Positions 53,330-64,000 of a DNA stretch of 64,000 nucleotides are shown here, piece by piece; within the stretch, counting starts at the first letter, position 1, and each line of letters starts with the position of its first letter. This stretch comes from Methylomonas sp. 11b. GTDB taxonomy: Bacteria > Pseudomonadota > Gammaproteobacteria > Methylococcales > Methylomonadaceae. Location of the stretch: assembly GCF_000515215.1 (NCBI RefSeq), contig NZ_KI911557.1:3777741-3841740 (forward strand), read 5' to 3'. The notes below the pieces were generated by a model, which was not told the origin of the DNA, ran no database searches, and saw only the letters and a program-made list of their open reading frames with translations. The translations under genes and the position numbers were made by a program.

Positions 53330-54145
53330 TTATACCCCCACTTCCACTTCGTACCCCGAGTATTTGCGGATATTGATCACGCCGTTGTCGAAGATCAAAT
53401 ACTGGCCTTTGATGCCTTCCAAGATGCCGGACACCAGTGGTTCTTTGTCGAAATTAAACGATTTTACCTTGCTGGGGTATTGCAGCACCGGATAGTCCAG
53501 CGTCAGGGATTCGGCATCGCTGAGCAATTGCGGCGGGCTGTCGGGAAATTGCGCGGCGATGCCTTGCAACTGATCCGCGCATTCTTTCAGCAATTGATCG
53601 CGGATTACAGCCAGATCCAAGGGCACGGTGTTGTTTTTCAACATTTGTTGCCAGCTGGTTTTATCGCTGACATGTTGCGCCAAGGTGACTTCGATCAATC
53701 CCGACAGATGGCGGGAAACGACCTTAAAAATGGGTAAGGCTTGCACCGCGCCTTGATCGATCCAGCGGGTTGGGGTTTGCGATTGGCGGGTGATGCCGAC
53801 CTTAATTCCGGAAGAGTTCGCCAGATAAACAATATGCGGTTGAAAGCAAAACTCCTCGCCCCAACTGGGTTCGCGGCAAGTACCGGCAGCGTAGTGGCAG
53901 GTTTCCGGTTTCATGATGCACATATCGCATTGCGCCAGCTTGATGAAACAGGGGTAGCAGTAGCCTTGATTGAAGCTTTTATTGGTTTTTTTCGCGCAAT
54001 GGACGCAAAAAATCTGGCCGGTGTAGCGTAGCGACAGTTGTTTGCCCAGCAGCGGGTTCAATTCGATTGCTTGTGCGCCGACCGGCAAGCGGTATTGCAC
54101 TGGCTCGGCCAACGCGCTGGTCATTTTTTGCAGACTGCCTAACAC
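53330..54145 (-). CDS. DUF2797 protein
   Basis: 271 residues, family DUF2797. The N-terminal half carries many cysteines as likely zinc sites: FCVHCAKKTNKSFNQGYCYPC and CDMCIMKPETCHY, then a HIVYLANSSGIKVGITRQSQTPTRWIDQG stretch that resembles the opening of GIY-YIG nucleases. The C-terminal third has no recognised motif. Starts with GTG 54145 (GGGA about 9 bases before) or the later ATG 54124. Function not known; it lies divergently next to ppa. Confidence 0.8.
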   Translation of the reverse strand: MLGSLQKMTSALAEPVQYRLPVGAQAIELNPLLGKQLSLRYTGQIFCVHCAKKTNKSFNQGYCYPCFIKLAQCDMCIMKPETCHYAAGTCREPSWGEEFCFQPHIVYLANSSGIKVGITRQSQTPTRWIDQGAVQALPIFKVVSRHLSGLIEVTLAQHVSDKTSWQQMLKNNTVPLDLAVIRDQLLKECADQLQGIAAQFPDSPPQLLSDAESLTLDYPVLQYPSKVKSFNFDKEPLVSGILEGIKGQYLIFDNGVINIRKYSGYEVEVGV

Positions 54146-54217
54146 TTGATTTAATCCCGATAGCTTAATAACGGCGGCTATAATGACAGCGTTTCCAGCG
54201 TACTCAAAGAGGATTCG

Positions 54218-54763
54218 ATGTCATTCATGCAAGTTGCTGCTGGTGGCAATATTCCGTTTGAAATAAATGTGGTGGTCGAGATTCCCGCCTTCAGCGATCC
54301 GGTCAAATACGAGGTGGATAAACATACCGGCGCTCTAACAGTGGACCGCTTCATGGGCACCGCCATGCAATATCCCTGCAATTATGGGTACATCCCGCAA
54401 ACTTTGTCCGAAGACGGCGATCCGGTGGACGTGATGATCATCACGCCGGCACCTTTACTAAGTGGTTGCGTGATCAATTGTCGGCCGGTAGGGGTGTTGA
54501 AAATGATAGACGAAGCCGGCCCTGATCCTAAGCTGTTGGCGGTACCCGTGCCGCGCTTGACGCCGTTTTACAATCACGTCACCGATTACAAAGATTTGCA
54601 ACCGGACAAGTTGGCCAAGATCACCCACTTTTTTCAACACTACAAAGACCTGGAGGAAGGCAAATGGGTCTGCGTGGAGGGGTGGGGCGGTATTGAAGAT
54701 GCGCGGCAGGAAATTCTGGCTAGCGTCGGCCGCTACAAAACGTCGCATAGCAGCCGTCGCTAA
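54218..54763 (+). CDS. ppa: Inorganic pyrophosphatase
   Basis: Soluble family I pyrophosphatase of 181 residues. The metal-binding signature EDGDPVDVM (about 65-72, Asp66/68/71) and [12 protein letters not shown] are intact; [12 protein letters not shown] and [17 protein letters not shown] are typical. ATG 54218 lies 7 bases after AGAGGA. Drives biosynthetic reactions by removing pyrophosphate. Confidence 0.97.
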   Translation: MSFMQVAAGGNIPFEINVVVEIPAFSDPVKYEVDKHTGALTVDRFMGTAMQYPCNYGYIPQTLSEDGDPVDVMIITPAPLLSGCVINCRPVGVLKMIDEAGPDPKLLAVPVPRLTPFYNHVTDYKDLQPDKLAKITHFFQHYKDLEEGKWVCVEGWGGIEDARQEILASVGRYKTSHSSRR

Positions 54764-54778
54764 TCCTATTTTCCAAGG

Positions 54779-55546
54779 TTATTCAATTTCTTGCGAGAGT
54801 TTCAGTTTTTTCGCGCGGTACATCGCGCTATCGGCTCGGTTTAGTAAATCGATGCTACTTTGGCCGTCGTGATGATAGATGGCCGCGCCTATGCTGGCGC
54901 TGATAGCAACCGGTTTGCCATTAATGCTGCAAGCTTCTGCCAATTGCGACTGAATTTTTTCTATCACTGCCGCTACGCTACGATCAGCATCGACTTCGCC
55001 CAACAACACCAAAAATTCGTCTCCGCCATAACGGCAAGCGGTGTCGCCACAGCGAAGACAAGCTGACAAGCGTCCCGCCACTTCTTTGAGTAATTGGTCG
55101 CCGGCCGCGTGGCCGAGTTCGTCGTTGATGTTTTTGAATTCGTCCAGATCGATAAACAATAGCGCGACCGGCCGTTGCTGACGATCCGCTTGGGCCATGG
55201 CCTGTTGCAGTCTATCAAGCAGTAAAACTCGATTGGGGAGGCCGGTTAACTCGTCGTGATGTGCGCAATGCAAGGCTTGTCTGTAGTTCTCGTCACTTTC
55301 CAGCAGTTGCTTTTCCAAGGTTTTGCGTGTCGCGGCAAGCGATTCGATTTGTCGGCGGGCATCGGCCAACTGCTGTTGACTAATCGCCAAGGCGCGCTCC
55401 AATCCGGCAATCTCCGCACGGGATTGCTCTAACTGACAGCATTCGCTGTTGCTTTCGCATTCTGGAGTTTGGCTGAGCCAGCGTTGGGCGACAACCGATG
55501 AAATAAGGCTTTGCTTCTGGGGCTGGTGTCTGATTCGGCTATTCAT
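54779..55546 (-). CDS. GGDEF-domain diguanylate cyclase
   Basis: 255 residues. A coiled-coil-like N-terminus (about 30-85, EIAGLERALAISQQQLADARRQ) precedes a GGDEF domain with active-site YGGDEFLVL and the inhibitory RxxD site (RCGD) five residues earlier. HHDELTGLPNRVLLLDRL is the family opening. It makes c-di-GMP. I use ATG 55546; GTG 55549 is one codon upstream. No sensor domain is visible, so its input may come from the coiled coil or the tiny ORF that overlaps its start (TGATG). Confidence 0.93.
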   Translation of the reverse strand: MNSRIRHQPQKQSLISSVVAQRWLSQTPECESNSECCQLEQSRAEIAGLERALAISQQQLADARRQIESLAATRKTLEKQLLESDENYRQALHCAHHDELTGLPNRVLLLDRLQQAMAQADRQQRPVALLFIDLDEFKNINDELGHAAGDQLLKEVAGRLSACLRCGDTACRYGGDEFLVLLGEVDADRSVAAVIEKIQSQLAEACSINGKPVAISASIGAAIYHHDGQSSIDLLNRADSAMYRAKKLKLSQEIE

Positions 55547-55626
55547 CACAGCACCTCCATTAGGGCAGTTGCTGAATTGATGGCAGTCAACGCCGCGATG
55601 AATAAAATCGAATTATCAACTTTCAT
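55546..55626 (-). CDS. 26-aa hydrophobic ORF directly upstream of the GGDEF gene
   Basis: ATG 55626 to TGA 55546: MKVDNSILFIAALTAIN, then SATALMEVL. One short hydrophobic helix. AGG lies 10 bases before the ATG. Its TGA overlaps the ATG of the diguanylate cyclase (TGATG), so translational coupling is possible. Too short to be sure; may be a leader peptide or noise. Confidence 0.4.
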   Translation of the reverse strand: MKVDNSILFIAALTAINSATALMEVL

Positions 55627-55821
55627 GACAATAACCTGTATGAATTGAGTGGCCGGAAAGCTCGTTAACCGAGGTTTGTTGGCTTAATAAGATCAATTCT
55701 TATGCCAGGACTTGTGATCTTGAAAGTATTGCTAAGTAACTGCCTGTTGTTTAAGGAGTTTAGGAGGAATGAAAAGATGGAAGAGGAGCTGGATAATGCG
55801 AGGTGTTGGGGCTAAGTGCGG

Positions 55822-55852
55822 ACGGTATTTCGTCAATATTACGAAATACCGT
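55822..55852. repeat. 12-bp inverted repeat between GGDEF and lytic transglycosylase genes
   Basis: ACGGTATTTCGT / ACGAAATACCGT, perfect arms, 7-base centre CAATATT, 40 bp past the transglycosylase stop. Could be an operator or a weak terminator (GTGTTTC after it). The rest of 55627-55891 shows no gene; a TAAGGAG-like stretch at 55754 has no usable start codon near it. Confidence 0.5.
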
Positions 55853-55891
55853 GTTTCTAAGCTTGGGTAGATCAGGAGTATTGGTTATAAC

Positions 55892-56749
55892 TTAGGTTTT
55901 CTGTTCAATAACAAGGTTTTTTTGCAGTTCCTGCGGCGGTACCGGATGGGTCGGTTTTTGATACGCCGCCAGAATTTGCTTCACATAATTGCGGGTCTCT
56001 TGATACGGGGGGATGCCTTGATAGCGCTCTACCGCACCTTCGCCGGCATTATAGGCCGCCAGTACTAAATCGACTTTGCCTTCGAAATGCCTTAGCAGCC
56101 AATGCAGATAGGCGGTGCCGCCTTTTATATTTTGAATCGGATTCCAACTGTCTTTTACCCCGAAGCGTTCGGCGGTTGCCGGTATCAGCTGCATCAGGCC
56201 TTGGGCATTTTTGCCGGACAGTGCGCTGGGGTTGAAAGCCGATTCGGCTTGAATTACCGCCATGATCAGTTGTGGATCGATACTGTAAATCGGCGCAATC
56301 TCTTTAACCCAGGCTTCGACCAGTTCGCGCTTAGGATTGGGTTCGGCAACCAGTTTAACTTCGGGTTCCGGTGCCTGCGGTTGGCATGCTGGGTCTTCAC
56401 TGGGGGTGACATCGCCAAAACGGATCAGCATTTGTTGCGCATGCGTGTCGCCATGCTCTGCGGCCAATTTAAACCAATGACTGGCTAGCGGAATGCTACG
56501 GGTTAGGCCGCGGCCGTTGAAGTACATAAATCCGATGCTGTAAGCTGATTCGGCATCGCCTTGCAGTGCGGCCTTGCAGTACATATCAAATGCTTGATGG
56601 TAATCTTGTTTGACTGTGCGGCCGTGTTCGAAATCGGCAGCGGTCTTGCGGATTTGTTCCAGATTAACTGGTGCAGCATCCTGGGCGTTGCCGATTTGGG
56701 CGGCGAAACCTAAGCACAGGGCAAGTAGCGATTGGCGTTTCAAGTTCAT
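55892..56749 (-). CDS. Lytic transglycosylase with Sel1-like repeats
   Basis: 285 residues. Signal peptide (about 1-22, ending GNA), then Sel1-type repeats (ALQGDAESAYSIGFMYFNGRGL; ASHWFKLAAEHGDTHAQQML), then an SLT domain (about 145-275) with catalytic Glu in IQAESAFNPSA, GLMQLIPATAERFG and LVLAAYNAGEGAVERYQG. Cleaves peptidoglycan glycan strands in the periplasm. The repeat-plus-SLT layout is seen in some transglycosylases that assist secretion systems or pili; no such operon is here. Confidence 0.9.
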   Translation of the reverse strand: MNLKRQSLLALCLGFAAQIGNAQDAAPVNLEQIRKTAADFEHGRTVKQDYHQAFDMYCKAALQGDAESAYSIGFMYFNGRGLTRSIPLASHWFKLAAEHGDTHAQQMLIRFGDVTPSEDPACQPQAPEPEVKLVAEPNPKRELVEAWVKEIAPIYSIDPQLIMAVIQAESAFNPSALSGKNAQGLMQLIPATAERFGVKDSWNPIQNIKGGTAYLHWLLRHFEGKVDLVLAAYNAGEGAVERYQGIPPYQETRNYVKQILAAYQKPTHPVPPQELQKNLVIEQKT

Positions 56750-57315
56750 AAAATTCTCGTTCTGTATTGCTGAGACTAGGCTCTTCTAAACCCGGCCGGA
56801 AAAGGATTGAAGCGTCAATCCTCCAAGCTTCCAGCTACCGTATACATTGCAAGTGCTTGATCGCCCATATGGTCGAGTTTCCGTGCAATTGCGCTTAATT
56901 GCATCCCGCAGGATGTTGGCAAACCTTGAAATAGTCCCGGAGCCGCTGAGGGTGTTAGCTTTACCGGAACTGCTTCAAGGTTGTCCGCACTATACCCTCT
57001 GTTTTGCTGAGGCTATATTGCCCATATGGGCAGGTGAGCGTGGCGCGAATATATCACAGGGTTGAGTTTACGGCGATTTAAACTGTTGTTTTTGATGTGA
57101 TTGTGGCTGGTCTGCCGGCGCGGGGCCTGGTTGGGTCCCTTGTTTTCGATTGGCAGAGAGCAGACAAACTCATCCCCTGATTTCTTGCTATAGGACTCTA
57201 TCTGTTGTTCAAATCCGCCTCAGTCAGTATCCAATTTGTCTGTCACGGAATTCAAACAGAGGGTCAACCCAAATCCAAATAAAATTCGAATTCAAGATGA
57301 CTGGCCGCCGATTTT
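56750..57315. other. Intergenic region with a 14-bp palindrome, no gene seen
   Basis: 566 bp with no convincing ORF or RNA gene. The only notable site is TGCCCATATGGGCA (57019-57032), a perfect palindrome; the same GCCCATATGG core occurs near 56867-56876. These may bind a regulator. The frame 56847-57065 spans both but lacks protein-like sequence. Confidence 0.5.
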
Positions 57316-58203
57316 TTAGGATTCGCCGGCAAATTTATTTATGCGAGAGATTGCGCTTACTAAGCCCATGCCCAAAGACATCAGCAGGAAGCCGCCAGGC
57401 AGAGGTACAGCCGCTGGTGGCGGTACTATTGTGACACCGCTGAAATTCACTTGCTGTAGTCCGCCAAAATCAAAAGCGAGTGCAGTGTCAAACGCTTCGT
57501 CGCCCCAATTGATTACCCCAAACTCAAGAAAATACGATCCCGTTGCGGTGAACGAGTAAGCAGACTTAATCCAGCCGGTCGGGCCACAGGTGTTGGCGTT
57601 ATCCCAGCAAACGCCGCTTGAGCCACCCAATGGGGTCCAATTTGTGCCAGCTACAGCAAAGCCAATGGTGTTACCGTCATTCAATACGGCATCGAGTTCA
57701 TCCGGTAAGTTGTTATCTACCTGACGGTTCAACACATTACCCGGTACGACATTCCCGTTAGCGGAATTGGTGCTGCGCGCTGTAAACAACCAGGCGGCTG
57801 TATTGTTAGTATCCGCATTGACCAAGCGTGCCCAGGCATAGTCGTCGTAACCGCGACCATCGGTTGAAATGTAATTGAATTGTAAAGTCACAGTGTCATT
57901 TGCATTGGCATTGAAAGCATTCGATTGAATTTTCGAGCCATTGGTTTGGTTCTTGGTGCCGCGTCCTTCATCTCTCAGAACCAAAGGCGAAACATCATAG
58001 ACACCGCCAGATGTCGACACGTAACCGAACTGAGCGTTTCCCGTCGGTGAATTATTGACCGTGTTGTCCCCGTAAATCAGCCCTGCTGCGCCGCTTGCCG
58101 TCCAGGTGTTACTGTTTAAGGATATATTGGAAGCTTGTGCGGCAGGTATCACAAGCGCTCCGCTCAAACTAAGGGCGATCAGGGGAATACGCGTAATTTT
58201 CAT
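57316..58203 (-). CDS. PEP/VPLPA-CTERM-like exported protein
   Basis: 295 residues. Signal peptide (about 1-24, ending AQA), then an Asn/Thr-rich beta domain (SNISLNSNTWTASGAAGLIYG; DTVTLQFNYISTDGRGYDDYAWARLVN; GSYFLEFGVINWGDEAFDTALAFDFGGL). C-terminal tail PPPAAVPLPGGFLLMSLGMGLVSAISR is a PLPGG-type sorting signal. One Cys pair (VCWDNANTCGP). The body resembles a group of Asn-rich proteins common with exosortase. Preceded by about 285 bp before coaBC. Confidence 0.83.
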   Translation of the reverse strand: MKITRIPLIALSLSGALVIPAAQASNISLNSNTWTASGAAGLIYGDNTVNNSPTGNAQFGYVSTSGGVYDVSPLVLRDEGRGTKNQTNGSKIQSNAFNANANDTVTLQFNYISTDGRGYDDYAWARLVNADTNNTAAWLFTARSTNSANGNVVPGNVLNRQVDNNLPDELDAVLNDGNTIGFAVAGTNWTPLGGSSGVCWDNANTCGPTGWIKSAYSFTATGSYFLEFGVINWGDEAFDTALAFDFGGLQQVNFSGVTIVPPPAAVPLPGGFLLMSLGMGLVSAISRINKFAGES

Positions 58204-58488
58204 GGTTTTGCCTTTTAAAATCTGTCTCTATAAGTCATCAGGGTTTTGTTGAATAAGCCGCGCGAATCCTATTAGGTCGTGCTATTTGCCTCTTTCAACG
58301 GCGCAACTTATTTCGCGGTGTATTCCGTGTGGCGGCTAAAAGGTTCAAAACGGGAGGCCGGTTTTAAGTGAGGCAACTGTAAAATCCACGGTTTAAGCCT
58401 CGGCGGCATGGACTGATTGCAAAATAAGCTGTTCCTATACATCAAAGGTCGAGTTTGCCATAATTCCAAGAACTGATCTTTTTGGGGC

Positions 58489-59700
58489 ATGAACATTAAC
58501 AAGCGAATTTTGTTGGGGGTTTGCGGTGGTATCGCGGCATATAAAGCGGCGGAACTGGTGCGCTTGTTGCGTAAGCAAGGCCATGAAGTTCGCGTGGTGA
58601 TGACCGCCGCCGGCCGCCAGTTTGTCACGCCGCTGACGTTTCAGGCCTTGAGCGGCCATGCCGTGCATAGCGATTTGCTGGATGTCGAGCAGGAACAGGC
58701 CATGAGTCACATCCATTTGGCGCGCTGGGCGGACCTGTTGCTGATTGCGCCGGCGACCGCCGATATGTTGGCGAAAATGACGCATGGTTTGGCGGACGAT
58801 TTGTTATCTACCTTATACCTTGCGGCCGAATGCCCGGTATTCGTTGCGCCGGCGATGAATCAGGCGATGTGGGCTAAGTTGGTAACGCAAGAAAATATTG
58901 CCAGATTGCAAAGCCACGGCGTGCATTTTATTGGCCCTGCGGCTGGTGAGCAGGCTTGTGGCGAGCAAGGCTTGGGGCGGATGCTGGAGCCGGCCGATAT
59001 TTGTCGGCAAGTGCTGGGGCCTGAGCCGCCCGGCTTTCTGTCAGGCTTTAATATAGTCATTAGTGCCGGACCGACGCTTGAGCCGCTTGATCCGGTGCGT
59101 TACATCACTAACCGAAGCTCCGGCAAAATGGGGTATGCCTTGGCGGGCGCAGCCCTGTCAGCCGGCGCCAACGTGACATTGGTCAGTGGTCCGGTGAACT
59201 TAGCAGCGCCGGCCGGAGCCAAACTTATTCCGGTGGAAACAGCTCTGCAAATGTATGATGCGGTGATCGAGCATTGCCGGCTGACGGATATTTACATTGG
59301 CGCTGCGGCGGTAGCGGATTACCGTCCGCAACAGCTGGCTGACGGCAAGATAAAAAAGGCTGGCGACACCAGCAATATAGCCTTGGTAAAAAATCCGGAT
59401 ATCATCGCCGCAGTGGCTGATTTGCAACCAAAGCCCTTGGTAGTGGGATTTGCCGCGGAAACTGACGATCTGGAAAATTACGCCAAACACAAGCTGCAAA
59501 GCAAAAATCTGGACCTGATCGCCGCGAATTGGGTAGGGCAGGCTGAAGGCGGTTTCGAGAGTGATCGCAATGCCTTGCAAGTATTTTGGCCGGGTGGTCA
59601 ACAAATCCTGCCGATGACCGATAAACATACCTTAGCCGCACAGCTGCTTAAACTGATAGCCGAGAAATTGCATGAAAAAAATCCAGTTAAAAATTCTTGA
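58489..59700 (+). CDS. coaBC: Bifunctional phosphopantothenoylcysteine decarboxylase/synthase
   Basis: Two-step coenzyme A enzyme of 403 residues. CoaC domain: [22 protein letters not shown], the His in [28 protein letters not shown] and the substrate clamp [10 protein letters not shown]. CoaB domain: [26 protein letters not shown], then [10 protein letters not shown] and VLVKNPDI-type KNPDII. ATG 58489 follows GGGGC. It overlaps dut by 29 bases, as in several gammaproteobacteria. Confidence 0.97.
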   Translation: MNINKRILLGVCGGIAAYKAAELVRLLRKQGHEVRVVMTAAGRQFVTPLTFQALSGHAVHSDLLDVEQEQAMSHIHLARWADLLLIAPATADMLAKMTHGLADDLLSTLYLAAECPVFVAPAMNQAMWAKLVTQENIARLQSHGVHFIGPAAGEQACGEQGLGRMLEPADICRQVLGPEPPGFLSGFNIVISAGPTLEPLDPVRYITNRSSGKMGYALAGAALSAGANVTLVSGPVNLAAPAGAKLIPVETALQMYDAVIEHCRLTDIYIGAAAVADYRPQQLADGKIKKAGDTSNIALVKNPDIIAAVADLQPKPLVVGFAAETDDLENYAKHKLQSKNLDLIAANWVGQAEGGFESDRNALQVFWPGGQQILPMTDKHTLAAQLLKLIAEKLHEKNPVKNS

Positions 59701-60127
59701 TCCGCGCCTGGGCCAGGAGATTGCTTTGCCCGCCTACGCTACCCATGGCTCTGCGGGACTGGATTTGCGCGCTTGCCTGGATCAGGCTTTGACCTTGCAA
59801 CCCGGCGAAACGGCTTTGATACCCACCGGCCTGGCCATTCATATCGACGATCCGCATTTGGCGGCGGTATTGCTGCCGCGCTCTGGACTGGGGCATAAGC
59901 ATGGCATTGTGCTGGGTAATTTGGTGGGCTTGATCGACTCGGATTATCAGGGACAGATTTTTATCTCCTGCTGGAATCGCGGCAACAGCCCGTTTACCGT
60001 CGAGATAGGCGAGCGTGTCGCGCAAATGGTGTTTGTGCCGGTGGTGCAGGCCGAGTTCGAGTGTGTGGCCGAGTTCGACGAAAGCCATCGCGGCAGCGGC
60101 GGTTTTGGGCACAGCGGCCGGCACTAA
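59672..60127 (+). CDS. dut: dUTP diphosphatase
   Basis: Trimeric dUTPase of 151 residues that prevents uracil incorporation into DNA. Five motifs are visible: [38 protein letters not shown] and [10 protein letters not shown], and the C-terminal [10 protein letters not shown] that closes on the substrate. ATG 59672 overlaps the end of coaBC. Next to algC, a frequent order. Confidence 0.97.
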   Translation: MKKIQLKILDPRLGQEIALPAYATHGSAGLDLRACLDQALTLQPGETALIPTGLAIHIDDPHLAAVLLPRSGLGHKHGIVLGNLVGLIDSDYQGQIFISCWNRGNSPFTVEIGERVAQMVFVPVVQAEFECVAEFDESHRGSGGFGHSGRH

Positions 60128-60142
60128 GCGGAGCCGCGACAG

Positions 60143-62680
60143 ATGGGACGCATATTTAGCATAGTTGCCGGCATTGCGGCGCTGATGGTGTTATTGGCCG
60201 GCGGCGGCGCCTATTGGTTTTCGGCGGCCCAGGTTAGAGAAACCCAACAAACCAGTACCACAGCCATTGCCAGCGGTATGACAGTCAGCATCGTCAGCCA
60301 GATCGAGACGCTACAGCGGGTTATCGATGGTCTGGCGCAGGCGCCGGATGTGGTGGCGCTACTTGCCAGCGATAGTCACAATCAAGCGGCGCTGGATAAC
60401 GTCGCTATCAGGCTGCAGAACACGATTCCGCAAGCGATGCGAGTGCGTTTGCTGCCGGCCACGGTCAGCGAACCGGATCTTACCCAAGTGCCGAATATGG
60501 GCTTTGCCGACTTGGAAATGGTGCGCGCCACGCTGACCGCCAAGCAAAAGCCGTTCGTGCAAGGTGAGGGCGAGCATCGGCATTTGGCGATGACAGCGGC
60601 TGTCAGCCAAAATCAGCAGGCAATCGGCGTGATTTTGGTCAGTTTAAAACCTGATTTGTTGCAACAGTTGATTACCAAGACTACCGTCAGTAATGGCTAT
60701 GTGGAGATCAAGCAAGAGCAGGCCGTATTGGCCAGTGTCGGTATGGCGGAGTTGAGGGACGACGAGCCGCAAGTGATGCCGTTGACTAACAGCCGGTGGT
60801 CGTTGGAGCTCTCGATTGGTGGCGGCACCAGTGCAGGCGACATCATTTTATTTTCCTGCATTATCCTGATCCCGGCCTTGTTGGGTTGTCTGGCGTTTTT
60901 TATTGGTTATCGTAAATTGGCCGACTATCTGCACCACGATCAAAGTAGTATTTTAAAGGCTGCCAAGGACATGATGACCGGCAAGCAGGTTGGCCACTAT
61001 CCTGTGCAACTGGATGAGATGCGGCCGATCATTTCTACCTTGTCCCAGTTCAAACGTATCTTGGAACAAGAAAAAAGCCCGAGTAAAGCACCTGACGAAT
61101 TGGGTGAATATGACTTTTTTGACGAGTCGTTCGACATCGATTTTATCGAAGACTCACCCAAAACAGCCGAACAATATGCCAGTGTGCCGGTGAGCCTGGC
61201 GACGGCGCCGATCAGCATGGCCGATCAGGCCCCGCTTAGTTCGGCGGCTCCCGCCGAGAAATCGGCAGCCGTAGCGATGCCGACTGTCGCGCCGACGGCG
61301 GGGGAGTCATTTGCCGATATTTTTCGGACTTACGATATTCGCGGTATCGTCGGCAAGGGATTGACCTCGGAAACTGTGAGAAATATCGGTCGGGCTTTAG
61401 GTAGCGAAGCCAGGCAGTTGAATATCAAAACTATCGTCATGGGCAGGGATGGACGATTATCCAGCCCGGGCTTAGCCGACGCGTTGGCAAAAGGCATTAC
61501 AGAAGCAGGTTGCGATGTGTTGGACACAGGCCTGGTACCGACGCCACTGCTGTATTTTGTCACCCAGCACAGCGAAGGCCGCAGTGGCGTGATGATTACC
61601 GGTAGCCACAACCCGGCGGACTATAACGGCCTTAAACTGGTTTTGAACGGCGAAACCTTATCTGGCGACAAGATTCAACAACTGAAAAAACGCATCGAAG
61701 CCAACGATTTTAGCGACGGAGCTCCTGGTTCCATTGAGTTGAATAGCCTATTCAGTAACGAATATATCGGCATGATCTCCGACGATGTGCATTTGGTCAG
61801 ACCGATGAAAGTGGCTGTCGATTGCGGCAATGGTGCGGCCGGACAATTGGCCCCCATCCTGTTACGAACCATGGGTTGTGAAGTTATCGAGTTGTATTGC
61901 GAGATTGATGGCAACTTTCCTAATCATCATCCCGATCCCAGCAAGCCGGAAAATCTGGCTGATCTGATTAAGGCCGTGCAGCATTACGAGGCGGATATCG
62001 GTGTGGCCTTTGATGGCGATGGCGACCGGATCGGCGTGGTCGATTCCGGTGGTAAAATCATTTGGCCGGATCGGCAAATGATGCTCTATTCCCGTGATGT
62101 GTTGGCGAATAAGCCCGGAGCGGAAATTATTTACGATGTGAAATGCTCCCGGCATTTGCACGATCAAATTGTTAAGCGCGGCGGACGGCCATTGATGTGG
62201 AAAAGCGGTCATTCCCTGATGAAAGCCAAGCTCAAGGAAACGGCGGCAGCACTGGCAGGCGAGATGAGCGGGCATATTTTCTTCAACGACCGCTGGTTTG
62301 GTTTCGATGATGCCTTGTATGCGGCGGCGCGCTTGATCGAAATTTTGTCTGGCGATATGCGCAGTAGTAGCGACGTATTTGCCGATCTGCCTGACAGTAT
62401 CAATACGCCGGAACTGCATGTGCCGATGGCCGAAGGCGAAGGCGTGCGCTTCGTGGAACAGCTATTCAGCCAGGCCAAATTCAAAGACGGCAAGATTATC
62501 AATATCGACGGCATGCGTGTTGAATTTGCCGACGGCTGGGGACTGGTCAGAGCCTCGAATACTACGCCGGTATTGACAGTACGTTTCGAAGCGGATAGCC
62601 AGGACGCGATGCAGCGTATTCAAACTCAATTCAGGCAGCTGATGCTGCAAATCAAACCCGACATCAAACTTCCTTTTTAA
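60143..62680 (+). CDS. algC: Membrane-anchored phosphomannomutase/phosphoglucomutase AlgC
   Basis: 845 residues: an N-terminal extension with two hydrophobic helices (about 5-27 and 231-251) around a periplasmic sensor-like region (28-230), an acidic/Pro-Ala linker (to about 390), then the full mutase. The mutase carries phospho-Ser in TGSHNPADYNG, metal loop DGDGDRIGV and sugar-binding GEMSGHIFF. Converts mannose-6-P/glucose-6-P to the 1-phosphates for alginate, LPS and other polymers. Pseudomonas AlgC has the same N-terminal extension and the same dut-algC-argB order. GGAG-like GCGGAGC precedes the ATG. Confidence 0.95.
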   Translation: MGRIFSIVAGIAALMVLLAGGGAYWFSAAQVRETQQTSTTAIASGMTVSIVSQIETLQRVIDGLAQAPDVVALLASDSHNQAALDNVAIRLQNTIPQAMRVRLLPATVSEPDLTQVPNMGFADLEMVRATLTAKQKPFVQGEGEHRHLAMTAAVSQNQQAIGVILVSLKPDLLQQLITKTTVSNGYVEIKQEQAVLASVGMAELRDDEPQVMPLTNSRWSLELSIGGGTSAGDIILFSCIILIPALLGCLAFFIGYRKLADYLHHDQSSILKAAKDMMTGKQVGHYPVQLDEMRPIISTLSQFKRILEQEKSPSKAPDELGEYDFFDESFDIDFIEDSPKTAEQYASVPVSLATAPISMADQAPLSSAAPAEKSAAVAMPTVAPTAGESFADIFRTYDIRGIVGKGLTSETVRNIGRALGSEARQLNIKTIVMGRDGRLSSPGLADALAKGITEAGCDVLDTGLVPTPLLYFVTQHSEGRSGVMITGSHNPADYNGLKLVLNGETLSGDKIQQLKKRIEANDFSDGAPGSIELNSLFSNEYIGMISDDVHLVRPMKVAVDCGNGAAGQLAPILLRTMGCEVIELYCEIDGNFPNHHPDPSKPENLADLIKAVQHYEADIGVAFDGDGDRIGVVDSGGKIIWPDRQMMLYSRDVLANKPGAEIIYDVKCSRHLHDQIVKRGGRPLMWKSGHSLMKAKLKETAAALAGEMSGHIFFNDRWFGFDDALYAAARLIEILSGDMRSSSDVFADLPDSINTPELHVPMAEGEGVRFVEQLFSQAKFKDGKIINIDGMRVEFADGWGLVRASNTTPVLTVRFEADSQDAMQRIQTQFRQLMLQIKPDIKLPF

Positions 62681-64000
<1,320 letters not shown>

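Noticed and set aside
56847..57065. Open frame in the gap after the transglycosylase
   Set aside because: Crosses two similar palindromic sites and lacks protein-like features.

Overview
The window reads as chromosome of a gammaproteobacterium. The gene order coaBC-dut-algC-argB and dnaB-alr, a complete DsrC/TusE-type protein, GGDEF and HD-GYP signalling proteins and several PEP-CTERM/VPLPA-CTERM exported proteins all fit that class. Protein style and the repeat sequences suggest a Methylococcales (Methylomonas-like) methanotroph, but no methane-oxidation marker lies here, so that placement is inference.

Layout. 1-8.7 kb: 3' truncated mfd, a PilZ/YcgR-like protein, a gdx-dsrH-dsrC-rimO run, a cold-shock gene and nhaD with a structured leader. 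8.7-24.3 kb: a 1216-residue fused flavin/Fe-S oxidoreductase, secF without secD, trkH, a PAP2 phosphatase with a glycosyltransferase-like gene, an orphan RND adaptor, gcvH-dgkA, a PfkB kinase-mazG pair, msrPQ and small unknown genes.

24.8-42.3 kb: a nearly complete uptake [NiFe]-hydrogenase locus: hupS-hupL-orf71-hupC-hupD-hupF-hupG, then a roughly 2.9-kb foreign-looking insertion, then hupH-hupI-hupJ-hupK-hypA-hypB-hypC-hypD, a reverse-strand cytochrome c, and hypE-hypF. The small subunit carries the two extra cysteines of the oxygen-tolerant (group 1d, E. coli Hyd-1-like) type. hupS/L form the enzyme, hupC passes electrons to quinone, hupD matures the large subunit, hupFGHIJK protect and assemble the oxygen-sensitive parts, and hypA-F build the NiFe(CN)2CO site. 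The insertion holds a ccdAB toxin-antitoxin pair and an ankyrin-type lipoprotein gene bracketed by a long imperfect inverted repeat whose end motif appears a third time upstream of ccdAB.

42.3-58.2 kb: an orphan heavy-metal RND pump, five exported proteins with C-terminal sorting signals (two are tandem paralogues with different signal types), a double HD/HD-GYP protein, dnaB-alr, a DUF2797 protein, ppa, a diguanylate cyclase preceded by a tiny coupled ORF, and a Sel1-lytic transglycosylase. 58.5-64 kb: coaBC-dut-algC-argB and a partial unknown gene. No rRNA, tRNA, CRISPR array or transposase gene was recognised.

The most interesting items are the inverted-repeat cassette inside the hydrogenase operon, the structured RNA leader of nhaD, the two-cysteine DsrC without DsrEF, two unlisted-size small ORFs (55 aa Cys-rich; 26 aa hydrophobic), and the small membrane protein between hupL and hupC.
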